Positions 32,630 through 44,034 of a DNA stretch of 64,000 nucleotides are shown here, piece after piece. The notes below the pieces were generated by a model. The model did not search any database and was not told where the DNA came from. It saw nothing but the letters and a program-made list of their open reading frames with translations. Made by a program: the position numbers and the translations under genes. The DNA is from Hymenopus coronatus (Eukaryota; Arthropoda; Insecta; Mantodea; Hymenopodidae), in contig CM060887.1 of assembly GCA_030762935.1 (NCBI GenBank), forward strand, positions 10,594,501 through 10,658,500. The letters are read 5' to 3'. Positions within the stretch are counted from its first letter, which is position 1; each line of letters starts with the position of its first letter.

Positions 32630-33522
32630 TCTGATGTGTTACACTCACATGACTTTCTCTAGCCGTTCTACAAATTTCTTACATAAGATTATTCTTCTTT
32701 CTGCACCTTGTTAACCGAGGTATTCAGCACAATGTTCTTATTACTTAGTTCCTTCTAAGTAGGAAGAAAATAAGGGAATACACTAGGCTAAACCAATAGC
32801 CAAATGTTTTAAAAGCTGTCGTTACGCGATTGTCATTACAAATCGCTTCTTTTCTTGGCCAGGATTGGAACAAAAGAAAAACGGACACTCCCGTCTGAGA
32901 AAAGTATAAGTACTTCACAACTGAAACTAATAACAATGAATACGTCGAAAACGGTAAGCTTCACGAGAAAAATGTATATGACATAACTTGTGTATTTAAA
33001 AAAAAAAAAAAAGCTATATGTTTTGTATAGTAAGTTTTTGTCTATCTCTTACGGCTTACTAGCTATGCCAAATTATGCAAAATTCATCCAGAATAAAATG
33101 GTCTTCAGAAGCTATTCCCAGAAAATTCAAGATATACATTTTATTTGTCAGGTAAAGAATCTTTAATATACGATATTTTAATCAAAATCGTTAGAGCCAT
33201 TTTAAGAAAATCAAAATTTTCGAAAAAAGTTCCATGTAAAGGGTAGTTTGGGGTGGGGGGATTTTTCTCAAAATCTTCGTGTCGCATCCTTGGAAGATAT
33301 TAAACTTAAATACCAAATTTGGTATTTTAGCTACTATTCGTTTTTGAGTTAATCGTAATCACAGGCACACTACACACACAGGGACATTTTTCTGAAAATG
33401 CTTTTTATGGACATAGGGGATCCTAAAACATGTATTTCCGGTGAACTCTCGGTATCGAATTTTTGGGTGGAATACAATACTTCTCTATCCCTATGTACAT
33501 TGTACATGCGGTGCTAGAGAAA
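32630..33522 (+). repeat. Family A copy 35, subtype B, full length
   Basis: About 893 bp from TCTGATGTGTTACACTCACA to the subtype-B hairpin and GCTAGAGAAAAT. Confidence 0.9.
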
Positions 33523-33534
33523 ATAAAAATCGTC

Positions 33535-33955
33535 CTTTTCAGCCGGTGCACATGGCCTCGCTCGCTAAAGTACCTCGCTTTGGTGCTTCGTGACGCAGGG
33601 GATCGTGGGTTCGAGTCCTGCCTTGGGCATGTGCGTTTTTGAATGTGTATTTGTCATGAAACAGAAAACGGTAAACAAAGTAAATTTAGGTAAAAAAAAA
33701 GGGGGGGAAAGGAATATGTAAGGAAAAATCACAGAATGGAGAACCTGGAACAAGTGGTAGGTTGGTAGCCAGGCAGGATCGTGAGGAAATGGATGATATG
33801 AAATGCAACGGAAATGGATGCTAGGTAAGGTGATGATGGAGCAACTGGTGGAATGAATGGCGCTTTGTCCACCATAAATCCCACATGCGGGCGCTTGTGA
33901 TCCAACCTAGGTGGGAGGCGAGTGGTTAAAAGGACTCAGTCAAGCGTCCATCTCG
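33535..33955 (+). mobile_element. tRNA-derived SINE (third type)
   Basis: The head contains GGCCTCGCTCGCTAAAGTACC and GGTTCGAGTCC (a perfect box B), then CTGCCTTGGGCATGTGCG. The body is A/G-rich with a GGTAGGTTGGTAG block, and the end is not sharp. It interrupts or abuts copies 35 and 36. The 3' limit is approximate. Confidence 0.55.
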
Positions 33956-33957
33956 TA

Positions 33958-34169
33958 TGTACTTAAGAAAATTTAAGTCAATAACAAAAATATCTCGGTA
34001 ATATAAACTTGAAAATTGGGTTATCTTGTACACGCACTCACGCACACAGACCAGACACAATTTTGGACTCAGAGAGCCTCAAAAACAGCATATTTCCAGG
34101 AAATCTCGGTATCGAATTTTTGAGTGGAATACACAACTTCCTAACCCTATTATGCGTATTAGAGAAAGT
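33958..34169 (+). repeat. Family A copy 36, diverged tail part
   Basis: AATATCTCGGTAATA, then a jump to ACGCACACAGACC, CCAGGAAATCTCGGTATCG and TTAGAGAAAGT. The tail hairpin is lost. Confidence 0.65.
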
Positions 34170-34705
34170 AAAAAGAATCCGCAACAGTATATTCATCTGT
34201 TTGTCCAGATATTTGGAACCGTCAAATGTTTGCTGTAGAGTGTAAATACTACGCATGCGCCGCTGCACATCCGTGTCAGTCATACGGCCTAAGGACCACC
34301 ACTGACAACATCGTTGTTTGTTTGTCGAGCAAACAACCGCGTAATTGAATCACGTGAGCCCGTGTCAACATCTATTAAATATCAAAATATCCGCGTCCGC
34401 ACTAACTGTTTACATTTACTTTCGCACGAATCAAATTTCCTCATAGGTGAGCTTATGGATTCTCGTCTCCACGTCAAATATGTGATAAGAATTCTAATTA
34501 ACATCTAACATGCAGTTATCAAAAAGAAAACGTTCCTAGCGTTAAATTTAGAAATAAAGTTTGCAACGATTTTTATTATACTAGACATCTAGACCATAGT
34601 CCTCTGGGAAAACGTATTTTCGTCACATGTTCTCTGTAAATACCTAAACTAGGGAACTGAAGCAGTAAAGGCCGATAATTAGCTACAGTTTAAAAACTTA
34701 TAACA
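34170..34705. other. Low-copy sequence, no gene recognised
   Basis: No motif recognised. The frame at 34038-34283 crosses into the repeat. Confidence 0.45.
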
Positions 34706-34708
34706 AAC

Positions 34709-34760
34709 TGATTTGTTTCATTCACATGAATTTCTCTACAAACTATTCTTACAATTTCTT
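34709..34760 (+). repeat. Family A copy 37, head stub
   Basis: CTGATTTGTTTCATTCACAT and TTTCTCTACAAACTATTC only, facing copy 38. Confidence 0.7.
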
Positions 34761-34764
34761 TTTC

Positions 34765-34834
34765 GTTTTCTCTAGCGCCGTATGTATAATGTATATAGGA
34801 TTTCAGCGGAAATACATGTTTCAGGACCCCCTGA

Positions 34835-34867
<33 letters not shown>

Positions 34868-34877
34868 CAGAAACAGG

Positions 34878-34924
<47 letters not shown>

Positions 34925-35612
34925 ACAGCATAGCTCAAAAACGAAAATACCGTTAAATACCAAACTTGGTATCTTGAAAGATAGCGACACAAAGAATTGC
35001 AAGCAAATCCCTCCATCCTAATAACCCTTTATATGGAACTTTTTTTCGAAAATTTTGTTTTTCTCAAAAACGGCTCTAACGATTTTGATTACAATATCGT
35101 ATATTAAAGATATTTATTTGACAAATAAAATTTATATTTTGAATTTTCTGGGAATAGCCTTTGAAGACTACTTTACAATGGACGAATTTTACGGAATTTT
35201 GCATTACAGCTAAACCGTAAGAGATGGACAAAAACTTACCATACAAGTGTAGAGCATGTTAAAACACACAATTTATGTTATATACATCTTTTTCGTGGAA
35301 TTTATCGTTTTTTAAATATTCCTTGTTTTTAACTTCAGCTTGGAAAAACTTATATACTTTTCTCCTATGGGAATTTGTCAACTCGTATCCATATAAGCAA
35401 AGGAACTTCAGTCACTTAGCAGCCAGCTTTTGACATTCAATTTACCCTACAGTACTCTTTTATGTCGCTTCTACTTACAAGGAAGCAAGTAATAAGACCA
35501 TTTCTGCTATTTTTTTTTTCTCAATTAGCATGAGGTAAATAGAAGCATAAGCTTTTTAACAATAATTTGTTGCAGAGATGCAGAAAAAGTCATGTGAATG
35601 GAACGCATCAGA
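34765..35612 (-). repeat. Family A copy 38, nearly full
   Basis: It opens with part of a subtype-B hairpin (TCTAGCGCCGTATGTATAAT), has poly(A) 34839-34865 and (TG)n 34878-34922, and ends GGAACGCATCAGA. Confidence 0.85.
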
Positions 35613-35618
35613 TCTTTT

Positions 35619-36462
35619 ACTTTCTATAGCCCCGTATGTACAATGTACATACGGATAGAGGAAGTATTGTAATTCCACCCAAAAATTCGATGTCGAGATT
35701 TCACCGAAAATACAAGTTTAAGACCCCCTGAATAAAAAAAAAAAAAAAAAAAAAAAAAAATAGCATTTTCAGAAACAGGTGTGTGAGTGTGTGTGGACAG
35801 CATAGCTCAAAAAGGAAAACACCATTGACTACCAAACTTGGTATTTAAGTTTGGTATCTTCCAAGGATGCGACACGAAGATTTTCAAGAAAATCCCCCCC
35901 ACCCCCAACTATCCTTTACATGGAACTTTTTTTGAAATTTTTTATTTTCTTAAAAATGGCTCTAACGATTTTGATTAAAATATCGTACATTAAAGATATC
36001 TACCTGACAAATAAAATGTATATATTGAATTTTCATGGAATAGCCTCTGAAGACTACTTTATTCTGGATCAATTTTACGGAATTTTGCATAACTGCTAAA
36101 CCATAAGAAATGACAAAAACTTAGCACACAAAAAATATATAGCACGTTAAAACACACAATTTATGTTATGCTATATACATTTTTTCATGGAGTAGATCGT
36201 TTTAGATACCCCTTGTACTTTTCTCATACAGGAATTTGTCAACTCCTGTCCATACAAACAAAGGAACTTCAGTCACATAGCAGCCAGCTTTTGACTATCA
36301 CTTTAAACTATGGCACTCCCTTATTTCACTTCTACTTACAAGGAAACAAGTAATAAGACTACTTCTGCTATTTTTTTCTCGATTAGCATGAAGTAAATAG
36401 AAGCACACGCTTTTTAACAATAATTTGTTGCAGAGATGTAGAGAAAATCATATGAATGGATC
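35619..36462 (-). repeat. Family A copy 39, full length, tandem with copy 38
   Basis: It starts ACTTTCTATAGCCCCGTATG six bases after copy 38 (TCTTTT between) and has the best subtype-B hairpin in the window (CCGTATGTACA/TGTACATACGG). Poly(A) at 35734-35761. Ends near ATGAATGGATCAAC. Confidence 0.9.
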
Positions 36463-36627
36463 AACTTACAATGTTGTAAATACTTTAAATCCCAGGGTTC
36501 ATATTATAGCCAACAATTATGGTCAATTAGTATTGATTTGTGTGTTTTTGTTTGTTTTTTATTTGATATCACCTTGTGGTTTACCGCGAAACATGCGAGT
36601 CAGTTGTGAAATTCAATGCTATGCCGG

Positions 36628-36710
36628 CATCTTGCCATGGTAACTCAGTGGTAGAGCGGCTAGAGACCGGGAGATCCGTGGTTCAAATCCTGACTGACTC
36701 TACGTATCCA
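36628..36710 (+). mobile_element. tRNA-derived SINE-3 head
   Basis: ATGCCGGCATCTTGCC, AACTCAGTGGTAGAGCGG (box A-like) and GTGGTTCAAATCC (box B-like). The same sequence is on the minus strand at 50575-50680. It may be a tRNA-Ala- or Val-like derived head. Only about 80 bp align before family A sequence resumes. Confidence 0.65.
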
Positions 36711-36859
36711 ACACACATATATGTTTCTAAAAATGCTTCTTTTTGGAATCAGGGTGTCATAAAATGTGTACGAATTTCGGTGAAATCTCAGTATAGAATT
36801 TTTGGATGGAATGCAATAGCTTCTTTATGCACTTTGTACATAGTACGTGTAGAGAAAGT
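36711..36859 (+). repeat. Family A copy 40, tail part
   Basis: TTTCTAAAAATGCTTC, TTTCGGTGAAATCTCAGTAT, TGGATGGAATGCAATAGC and CGTGTAGAGAAAGT. Confidence 0.75.
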
Positions 36860-36862
36860 AAT

Positions 36863-37315
36863 AAATATTCCGGATACGCTTTACGTCATAGCTTGGCGGA
36901 GTGTGTATGTTATATCTGTGAGACAATGTGGTCAGTTGCATTAGTGGGGTTGACAGGTCCGTCTTTGTTATGTAAATGCCTGCTTCCTCATCTTAGCATG
37001 CCAACACATTCACGATTGTATCAATATCGTATTTCACAGAGAAAGTGACGTAATTGTAACCTAGGTAACGTTATGCCAAATTACCGCTCGAGCATTTCCT
37101 TTACTGACACGTGTGAGAGAAATCCGAGTAACTGGTTTGTCTCTTTCTAACGGGTTTCAGCTGTCTAAACAACTTCCTTGTGAAGTTAGGTACGGTTACC
37201 TTGGAGCGCGGCACATCTGCTTGTTGGTATTCTTACTTCCTCTAACACGTAAATGTTAAGAAGAGAATAAATTACATTCCGCTAAAAAATTGAAACAGAA
37301 CTTTTATAAGTAATA
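36863..37315. other. Low-copy sequence, no gene recognised
   Basis: Less AT-rich than the repeats. The frame at 36576-36944 crosses SINE and family A and is not a gene. Confidence 0.45.
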
Positions 37316-37317
37316 TA

Positions 37318-37731
37318 GGTTGTTTCAAAAAGATACCAAACGAAGATAGCAGTCGATTAGCTTACACTTTGACTTGTCCGAAACTTGATATCCCAAATTT
37401 CAAACTCTTCTATTTAAAGTATTTAAAAATCGCACACATTTGGGATTAGGCAGCGAAGGAACAACGGTTGTCATACGCCACGTAAACAACCTCAGAACGT
37501 GTTATACGAAACACATAACAAAACCCACATGTTGCGTTTTCCATTACTAAGGTGACCTTCACTACCAACCGGCATCTCTCTTGTGTCACTTGGCTATGCA
37601 CCACTGCCTAATCTGGTGGTTTTACGACTGTTTTTGTATGTACCGAATTTAGAGCTGAAAGTTATATTCACGTATCACGTACGGTATGACCAACGAGGTC
37701 CACATCTTCGTTTGGTGTCGTTTTGAAACAT
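37318..37731. mobile_element. MITE with TA duplication, mariner-like ends
   Basis: The left end GGTTGTTTCAAAAAGATACC then AAACGAAGAT matches the right end reverse-complemented, ATGTTTCAAAACGACACC then AAACGAAGAT. That makes terminal inverted repeats of about 28 bp. TA flanks both sides (37316-37317 and 37732-37733). The 414-bp interior has no coding frame. Confidence 0.8.
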
Positions 37732-37733
37732 TA

Positions 37734-38140
37734 CGAGAACTCCAAGTATTAACGACAAATTCGCGAGCAACTTTAATAAGAATAATATAATATATTTAGG
37801 CTATATGGACACGAAGAATAATATTCCTAAAATCCCCTCTGTCTTGACGTATGTTTGCACCGAAACCACAGCAACTTGAAGTTCATTTCATAAATTTCAG
37901 ATATCTTTGTATTGCTACATTATATGTCTATTGGAACTTCCACCATCATCTTCGGGATATTCAGAGACAAAACAAATGCACATGGGTGAGCTTAAAAAAA
38001 AACTAATTAAATGCAGAGGTAATGAGTTCCGATTGGTTGCAATTTTACGCGCCAATGTACTGGATTGGTCACTTCCCACGATCACGTGTCGTGAACGAAA
38101 CAGTCACCGTAAATACATGATTTGGGCGACCTATGAATAA
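37734..38140. other. Low-copy sequence with a family A scrap
   Basis: CCGTAAATACATGATTTGGGC and GACCTATGAATAAAAA at 38105-38146 resemble the tail-side block of a minus-strand family A copy. The rest is unrecognised. Confidence 0.45.
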
Positions 38141-38147
38141 AAAAAAA

Positions 38148-38462
38148 TCTGACGTGATCCATTCACATGACTTTCTCTACATCTCTGCAACAAATAAATG
38201 TTAAAAAGCTAATGCTTCTAGTTACTTCATGCTAATCGCGAATAAAATAGTAGAATAGTGTTATTACTTGCTTCCTTGTAAGTAGAAGGGAAATAAGGGA
38301 ATGCACTATGCTAAGGCGATCGTCAAATGTTTCAAAACATGGTTGCTATGCGAATGAAAGTAGTTTCTTTGCAAGACCAGGAGCTGACAAAATTCCATGA
38401 GAAAAGTTTGAAGTATTTTAAAACTGAAACTAATAATAAGGAATATCCCAATATTGGTCAAC
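38148..38462 (+). repeat. Family A copy 41, head part
   Basis: TCTGACGTGATCCATTCACA through GAAGGGAAATAAGGGAATG to AACTAATAATAAGGAATATC. It stops before the TTCGTGGAG-equivalent block. Confidence 0.8.
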
Positions 38463-38473
38463 AATATAAAAAA

Positions 38474-39200
38474 TCTGATGTGTTCCATTCACATGACTTT
38501 CTCAACAACTCTGCAATAAATTATTGTGCTTCTATTCACTTCATGCTATCGAGAAGAGAGAAAAAACTAGAAGTAATAGTCTTATTATTTGCTTTCTTGA
38601 AAGTAGAAGCGAAATAAGGGAGTACCATAGGTTAAAGTGACAGTCAAAAGTTGGTTGCTATGTGACTGAAGTTCCTTTGTTTGTATGGACACGAGTTCAA
38701 AAAGTCCTGTATGAGAAAACTATAACTTTTTATAGCTGAAACAAACAACAAGGAATATCTCAAAAACAATCAACTCCACGAAAAAAATGTATATAACATA
38801 AATTGTGTGTTTTAAGGTGCTCTACATTTTTGTGTGGTAAGTTTTTGTCCATCTCTTACGGTTTAGCAGTTATACAACATTCCGTAAAACTGACCGAAAG
38901 TAAAAGTCTTCAGAGGTATTCCCAGAAAATTCAAAATATAATCTTATTTGTCATGTAAATATCTTTAATATACGATATTTTAATCAAAATCGTTAAAGCC
39001 ATTTTTTAGAAAATCAAAATTTTCGAAAATAGTTCCATGTAAAAAAGGGTAGTTGGGGGTGGGGGATTTTTCTCAAAATCTTCGTGTCGCATCCCTGGAA
39101 GATACTAAACTTAAATATCAAGTTTGGTATTTTACCGACTTTTCGTGTTCACAGGCACACGGACACACACACACACACACACAATACGTATAGAGAAAGT
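38474..39200 (+). repeat. Family A copy 42, hairpin partly lost
   Basis: TCTGATGTGTTCCATTCACA to a (CA)n (39163-39182) that leads straight to ATACGTATAGAGAAAGT, so everything between the CA tract and the tail is deleted. Confidence 0.85.
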
Positions 39201-39205
39201 AAAAA

Positions 39206-39578
39206 TGTATATGACATAAATTGAGTGTTTTAACGAGAGTGTAGTAGGTTTATGTATATCTGCTACTATTTACCAGCTATTCAAAATTCAGTAGAATTCA
39301 TCCAGAATAGAGGTCTTCAGAGGCTATTCGCAGAAATTTCATGAATATACATGTTATTTGCCATGTAAATATCTTTAATAGATAGTATTTTAAGCAAAAT
39401 CGTTCGTAATTTTTGAGAAAATCAAAATTTACAAATCTTTTTCTATGAAAAGGGTAGTCTGGGGTGGGGGGATTTTTCTCAAAATCTTTTGTGGCATTCT
39501 TGAAAGGTAATTAACTTAAGCATAAGGTTTGGTGCCTTACCGACTTTTCGTTTTTCAGTTATCGCGTCCACGGACACA
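39206..39578 (+). repeat. Family A copy 43, middle part
   Basis: It starts at TGTATATGACATAAATTGAG after AAAAA (as in copy 29) and ends at the GACACACC tract, facing copy 44. Confidence 0.75.
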
Positions 39579-39589
39579 CCATTTTTTTT

Positions 39590-40354
39590 TCTTTCTCTGT
39601 ACGTACTTCGTACATAACGTATAGAGATGGTATTGTATTTCACCCAAAAATTCGATACCGAGATTTCACGGCAAATACATGTTTTGGGACCTCCTGAATG
39701 AAAAAAAAAAAAAAAAAAAAAGGAAAAGGTCCGTGTGTGCGTGTGCGTGTGCGTGTGTGTGTGTGTGTGTGGGTGTGCCTGTGTGTGGACAGTATAGCTC
39801 ATAACGAAAAGACCGTTAAATACCAAATCAAACTTGGTATTTAAGTTTGGTATATTAAAAATACCTCCCTGACAAATAAAATGTATATCTTAAATTTTCT
39901 GAGAATAAACTTTAAAGACCACTTTGTTCTGGATGAATTTCACGAAATTTTGCATAACTGATAAACCTTAGAGATGGACAAAACTTAGCACACAAAATTG
40001 TAGAGCACATTAAAACACACAACTTATGTTACACACATTTTTTTCGTAGAGTTGATAGTTTTTGAGATATTCCTTGTTATTGGTTTCAGTTTCAAAAAAT
40101 GCGTAGTTTTCTCATACAGGAATTTGTTGACTCCTGTCCATACAAACAATGGAACTTGAGTCACATAGCAACCAGCTTTTGACTATCACTTTAACCTATG
40201 GTATTCCCTTATTTCGCTTCTACTTACAAGGAAGCAAGTAATAAGACTATTTCTGCTAATTTTTCTCGTTTAGTACGAAGTAAATAGAAGCATAAGCTTT
40301 TTAACATTTGGTTGCAGAGATGTAGAAAAAGTCATGTGAATGGAACACATCAGA
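39590..40354 (-). repeat. Family A copy 44, nearly full
   Basis: Hairpin CTTTCTCTGTACGTACTTCG and ATAACGTATAGAG, poly(A) 39700-39721, (TG)n 39749-39771, internal deletion after the GTTTGGTATATT block, head AACACATCAGA. Confidence 0.85.
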
Positions 40355-40365
40355 TTTTTTAAATA

Positions 40366-41050
40366 GAGGAGACTCTAAAAATATCCGGTGAAATACAGAA
40401 TGTTAATGAACTACACCGAAATAATTTGCGAGATTGTGCACGTGACTGATATAAGTAATTTGAGATCGGCGATGCATGGTCTCCGGAGAAACATAACGTT
40501 AAACGTGTGGGTATCAGGTGCTGATACGTCGGTGTTAAAGCAAAGCAGGTTGAAAAAATGACAGAATGTCTTTAAAACTGCTGCCCGAGTATAGAAATAT
40601 GAATTTTAGCAGCTCGTTACTAGCGTTCTCAAGATTTAATGTGGCAAAAAATATGTAAAATTTCGAACTATTCACTTGACAGTGCGACACTGAGCATTCC
40701 TTATCTACGTTCTTGAGTTATGTAGCCTACTCTGGAGGCGGTTTTTCAACTGCTATCCCATAGGTCATGAGTTCGATTCCTGTCATAGAGTAAATTATTT
40801 TTATTATTATTTTTTTCATTCCAGACGAAGAGCCGCGATAAGTGGCGTGCTGGCACTTCAAAAACTTATAGACGTTACTTCGAAATTTCGATAAACAGGC
40901 CATAAGTCTCCTATCTCAAATTACTTATTTAAGTAATCTACATATTCTGTGAAAATATTTCGGTATAGTTCATTAACGTCGTGTATATAGGTATCGTATT
41001 TTTGGGTGGAGTGCAATACCTTCTCTACCTATATACTATGTAGAGAAAGT
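40366..41050 (+). repeat. Family A copy 45, tail, split by a MITE
   Basis: GAGGAGACTCTAAAAATATCC and GGTGAAATA (40395), then the insertion, then GGTATCGTATTTTTGGGTGG to TAGAGAAAGT at 41050. Confidence 0.75.
40396..40983. mobile_element. MITE with about 70-bp inverted repeats and a tRNA-like core
   Basis: The left CAGAATGTTAATGAACTACAC...TAAGTAATTTGAGAT matches the right reverse-complemented CACGACGTTAATGAACTATAC...TAAGTAATTTGAGAT. It lies between GTGAAATA and TATAGGTATCG of family A, with TA at both edges. Inside, about 40735-40795, CATGAGTTCGATTCCTG resembles a box B. No coding frame. Confidence 0.75.
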
Positions 41051-41055
41051 AAAAT

Positions 41056-41650
41056 GGGTTTGGAAAATAAACTTGAGTTCAATTTAAAAAAGGTCTCAGA
41101 TAAAACTCACAAAACGCAAGTAAATTCAGCAAGCACTAAATCTGTCAGGCCCAGTGCATGATGGCTCGTTGTGAATTCATAGCTTCAACAGAGACTACTT
41201 TTATAAAACGCTTTTCTCGTTCCATTCCGTTTGTAATGCACTTTTGCTTTTAAAACGTAAACGGGTTTTACCACATTTAGCTTTGCATTCCACTAAAAAA
41301 AAAAAAAAAATAAAGGCATGCAAGAGATTTTTTTTGCATGAATCGTACAAAGCTTTCAGATTATCTCTGTCATTATTAATTTTAGTGCAAAGGGAAGGTT
41401 ACATAAAAGCTTTAACGTTCTTTGTATTTCAGTGTGTTACTGAGAGAAACACGCCAACAGTTCATTTTGTAGTAATGGAATTATTGCTTCATGGACATGC
41501 AATGCTTTATTTTAATACACGATATGTTTCAGTGACTGAACAAGCTGTCATTTACGAGAGTTTAACTTACATTATTTTAGTGAATTACTTGGATTTGAGT
41601 CTTACATATTCTTGGGAAAATACAAGTCTTGTTATAAGCTGATGAAGTAA
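41056..41650. other. Low-copy sequence with an unrecognised frame
   Basis: The plus frame at 41244-41642 (132 codons) begins MLLKRKRVLPHLAL and has a K-run from poly(A) at 41294-41311. It is the longest frame outside repeats. I recognise no domain, and its composition resembles translated AT-rich DNA, so I leave it uncalled. Confidence 0.4.
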
Positions 41651-41651
41651 C

Positions 41652-41862
41652 AGGATACAAACAAAGGAACATCAGTCACATAGCAACCAGCTTTTGGCTT
41701 TCACTTTAACCTATGGTACTCCCTTATTTCGCTTCTACATACAATAAAGCAAGAAATAAGACTATTTCTGCTAATTTTTTCTCTATTAGCATGAAGTAAA
41801 TAAAAGCCTAAGTTTTTAACAATTAGTTGCAGAGAAAGTCATGTGAATGAAACACATCATAT
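41652..41862 (-). repeat. Family A copy 46, head part
   Basis: ACAAACAAAGGAACATCAG to GTGAATGAAACACATCATA, then TTTTT and copy 47. Confidence 0.85.
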
Positions 41863-41866
41863 TTTT

Positions 41867-42716
41867 ACTTTTTCTACACGTATTATTTACATAGTGTATA
41901 GAGAAGGTATTGCACTCCACCCAAAAATTCGATACCGAGATTTCACCGTAAATATACGTTTTAGGGTCCCCAGTATCCAAAAAATGTATTTTCAGAGAAA
42001 GGTCCGTGCGTGTGTGTCTGTGTGTCCGTGAACACGATAACTCAAAAACAAAAGGTCGGTAAAATACCAAACTTCTTATTTAAGTTTAGTATCTTCCAGG
42101 GATGCGACACGAAGATTTTGAGAAGAAAAAAAAAAAACACTCCAAACTACCCTTTACGTGGAAAAAATTACTAAAATTTTGATTTTCTCTAAAATGGCTC
42201 TAACGATTTTGATTAAAATTTCGTATATTAAATATATTTACCTCAAAAATAAAATGTATATTTTGAATTTTCTGGGAATAGCCTCTGAAAACTACTTTAT
42301 TCTGAATTAATTTTACGGAATTTTGCATAACTGCTAAAGCATAAGAGATGGACAGAAACTTACCGCACAAAAAATGTAGAGCACATTAAAACACACAATT
42401 TATGTTATATACCTTCTTTGTGGAAACGATCATTTTTAAAATATTCCTAGTTTTTTGTTTCAGGTTTGAAAAACTTATGCTTATCTCATGCAGGAATTTG
42501 TCAACTCCTATCCATACAAAGGAACTTCAGTGATATAGCAACCAGCTTTTGACTATCACTTTAACCTATGCTACTCAGTTATTTCACTTCTACTTCCAAG
42601 GAAGCAGGTAATGCTAATTTTTTCTCGATTAGCATGAAGTATATAGAAGCATAAGCTTTTTAAAAATAATTTGTTGCAGAGATGTAGAGAAAGTCATGTG
42701 AATGAAACACATTATA
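41867..42716 (-). repeat. Family A copy 47, full length, tandem with copy 46
   Basis: About 850 bp, from ACTTTTTCTACACGTATTAT to AATGAAACACATTATA. The A-run at 42127-42137 replaces the C-run. Confidence 0.9.
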
Positions 42717-42719
42717 TTT

Positions 42720-43068
42720 TATACATTGATACTAATGTTTCAACTGTTGAAAAGATTTGAACACGTTTCAGCTACGCGTATCTTCAACGAGGTGTTTTAA
42801 CAAATGATAGCTGCAGTCTGTTCAACACTCGCCAAGCATAGAGTGGCGTTTTCAGATCACGGCTTCCCTAGAGGTAAAGCGATGCAGTAAAATGTTCTTG
42901 GAGTTTCCAGATATTACTGCACTTGTCAGTGTGCGACGCAATTTGGAGTCGGGGATTTCCCTCGAGTATATGACCGGCATGAGTAAAAGATTGCAACCTG
43001 TCTTTGTTCTGCAACGTCATGTTTAGAAGCTTAAGTTACAATTTCTGTTTTCCTGGAGCATTAGAAAA
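42720..43068. other. Low-copy sequence, no gene recognised
   Basis: Less AT-rich. No motif seen. Confidence 0.45.
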
Positions 43069-43071
43069 AGC

Positions 43072-43212
43072 GATGTGTATGTACAATGTACATACTAGAT
43101 AGAAAAAGTACTCTGTTGCCATTGGATACCAAGATTTCACATAAAACACATGATTTAAGGCACCCGAATTTCAAAGGAAGATAAAAAAAGTACGCATGTG
43201 CGTGAGTGTGTG

Positions 43213-43247
<35 letters not shown>

Positions 43248-43449
43248 TTTTGTAGTGTTTAACGCCCGCTTTTACTGCTCAGGCACCGCAGGCGATGACA
43301 CGATGATACATAAAGATGGAAGCAAGTAATAAGGCTATTCCTGCTAATTTTTTTCTCGATTAGCCTGAAGAACATAGAAGCATAAGCTTTTTAACAATAA
43401 TTTGTTGCATAGATGTAGAGAAAGTCATGTTAATGGAACACATCAGATT
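43072..43449 (-). repeat. Family A copy 48, large internal deletion
   Basis: Tail hairpin GTATGTACAATGTACATACT, the CCAAGATTTCAC block, (TG)n 43209-43243, then a jump to the head GGAAGCAAGTAATAAGGC to AACACATCAGA. About 70 bp at 43245-43310 between is foreign. Confidence 0.75.
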
Positions 43450-43451
43450 CT

Positions 43452-44030
43452 TTTACTTCAAAAACTTGGAAACAAATTAATTTCACACATGTTACATATG
43501 GTGTATGTGTTAGAGTGTAGTGTACAAGATGCCGGCACTTGCTTCAGCAAAACGTTCTGTATATACATCTTTGTGCTCCATTTCTGGTCAGGAGTCATCC
43601 CTGAAGTTTGTAACTCTCTCTGTATGTCGCAATTGTAAATCAGTGCAAATGTCTCCAAATTCGCTCTTTTCAAACTGCTCATGTGCGGTAAAAGCAAACT
43701 TACGTCTCCTCCACTGTGTTTAATAGACACCTACGGTCTAAGATAAGGATTTCCGTTAACTCAGCACCGATCCAGGTCTGTTTACTCAACTCTTGTGATT
43801 TCAGAGCAGAGAAACTCTCGAGTATGTTAACTGCACACCCTGCTTTGAATTCCTGTTTACTCAGCACTAACCTTTCCCACAGTGCAGCACTAATCTTGCA
43901 AAGGGTCCGTGTAGCAAATGGTGACTTTTTGCTTCACCCTGACTTCCATATGGTAAGCTTTTAACCGCTCTCTGGCAGCAAACCTCTATGTTACAAAATA
44001 TTCCTAATGTTTAACTCTTCATTTTTAAAA
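43452..44030. other. Low-copy sequence, possible but unsupported exon
   Basis: Both strands hold frames of 67-90 codons (43458-43730 minus, 43716-43964 plus) of fairly normal amino acid mix, but I recognise no domain. Less AT-rich than the repeats. Confidence 0.4.
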
Positions 44031-44034
44031 AAAA

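Noticed and set aside
36628..36710. Functional tRNA gene
   Set aside because: A second copy at 50575-50680 shares sequence beyond the tRNA-like part, which marks it as a SINE.
41244..41642. 132-codon plus frame as a gene
   Set aside because: Includes a poly(A)-encoded K-run; no recognised motif. Left uncalled.
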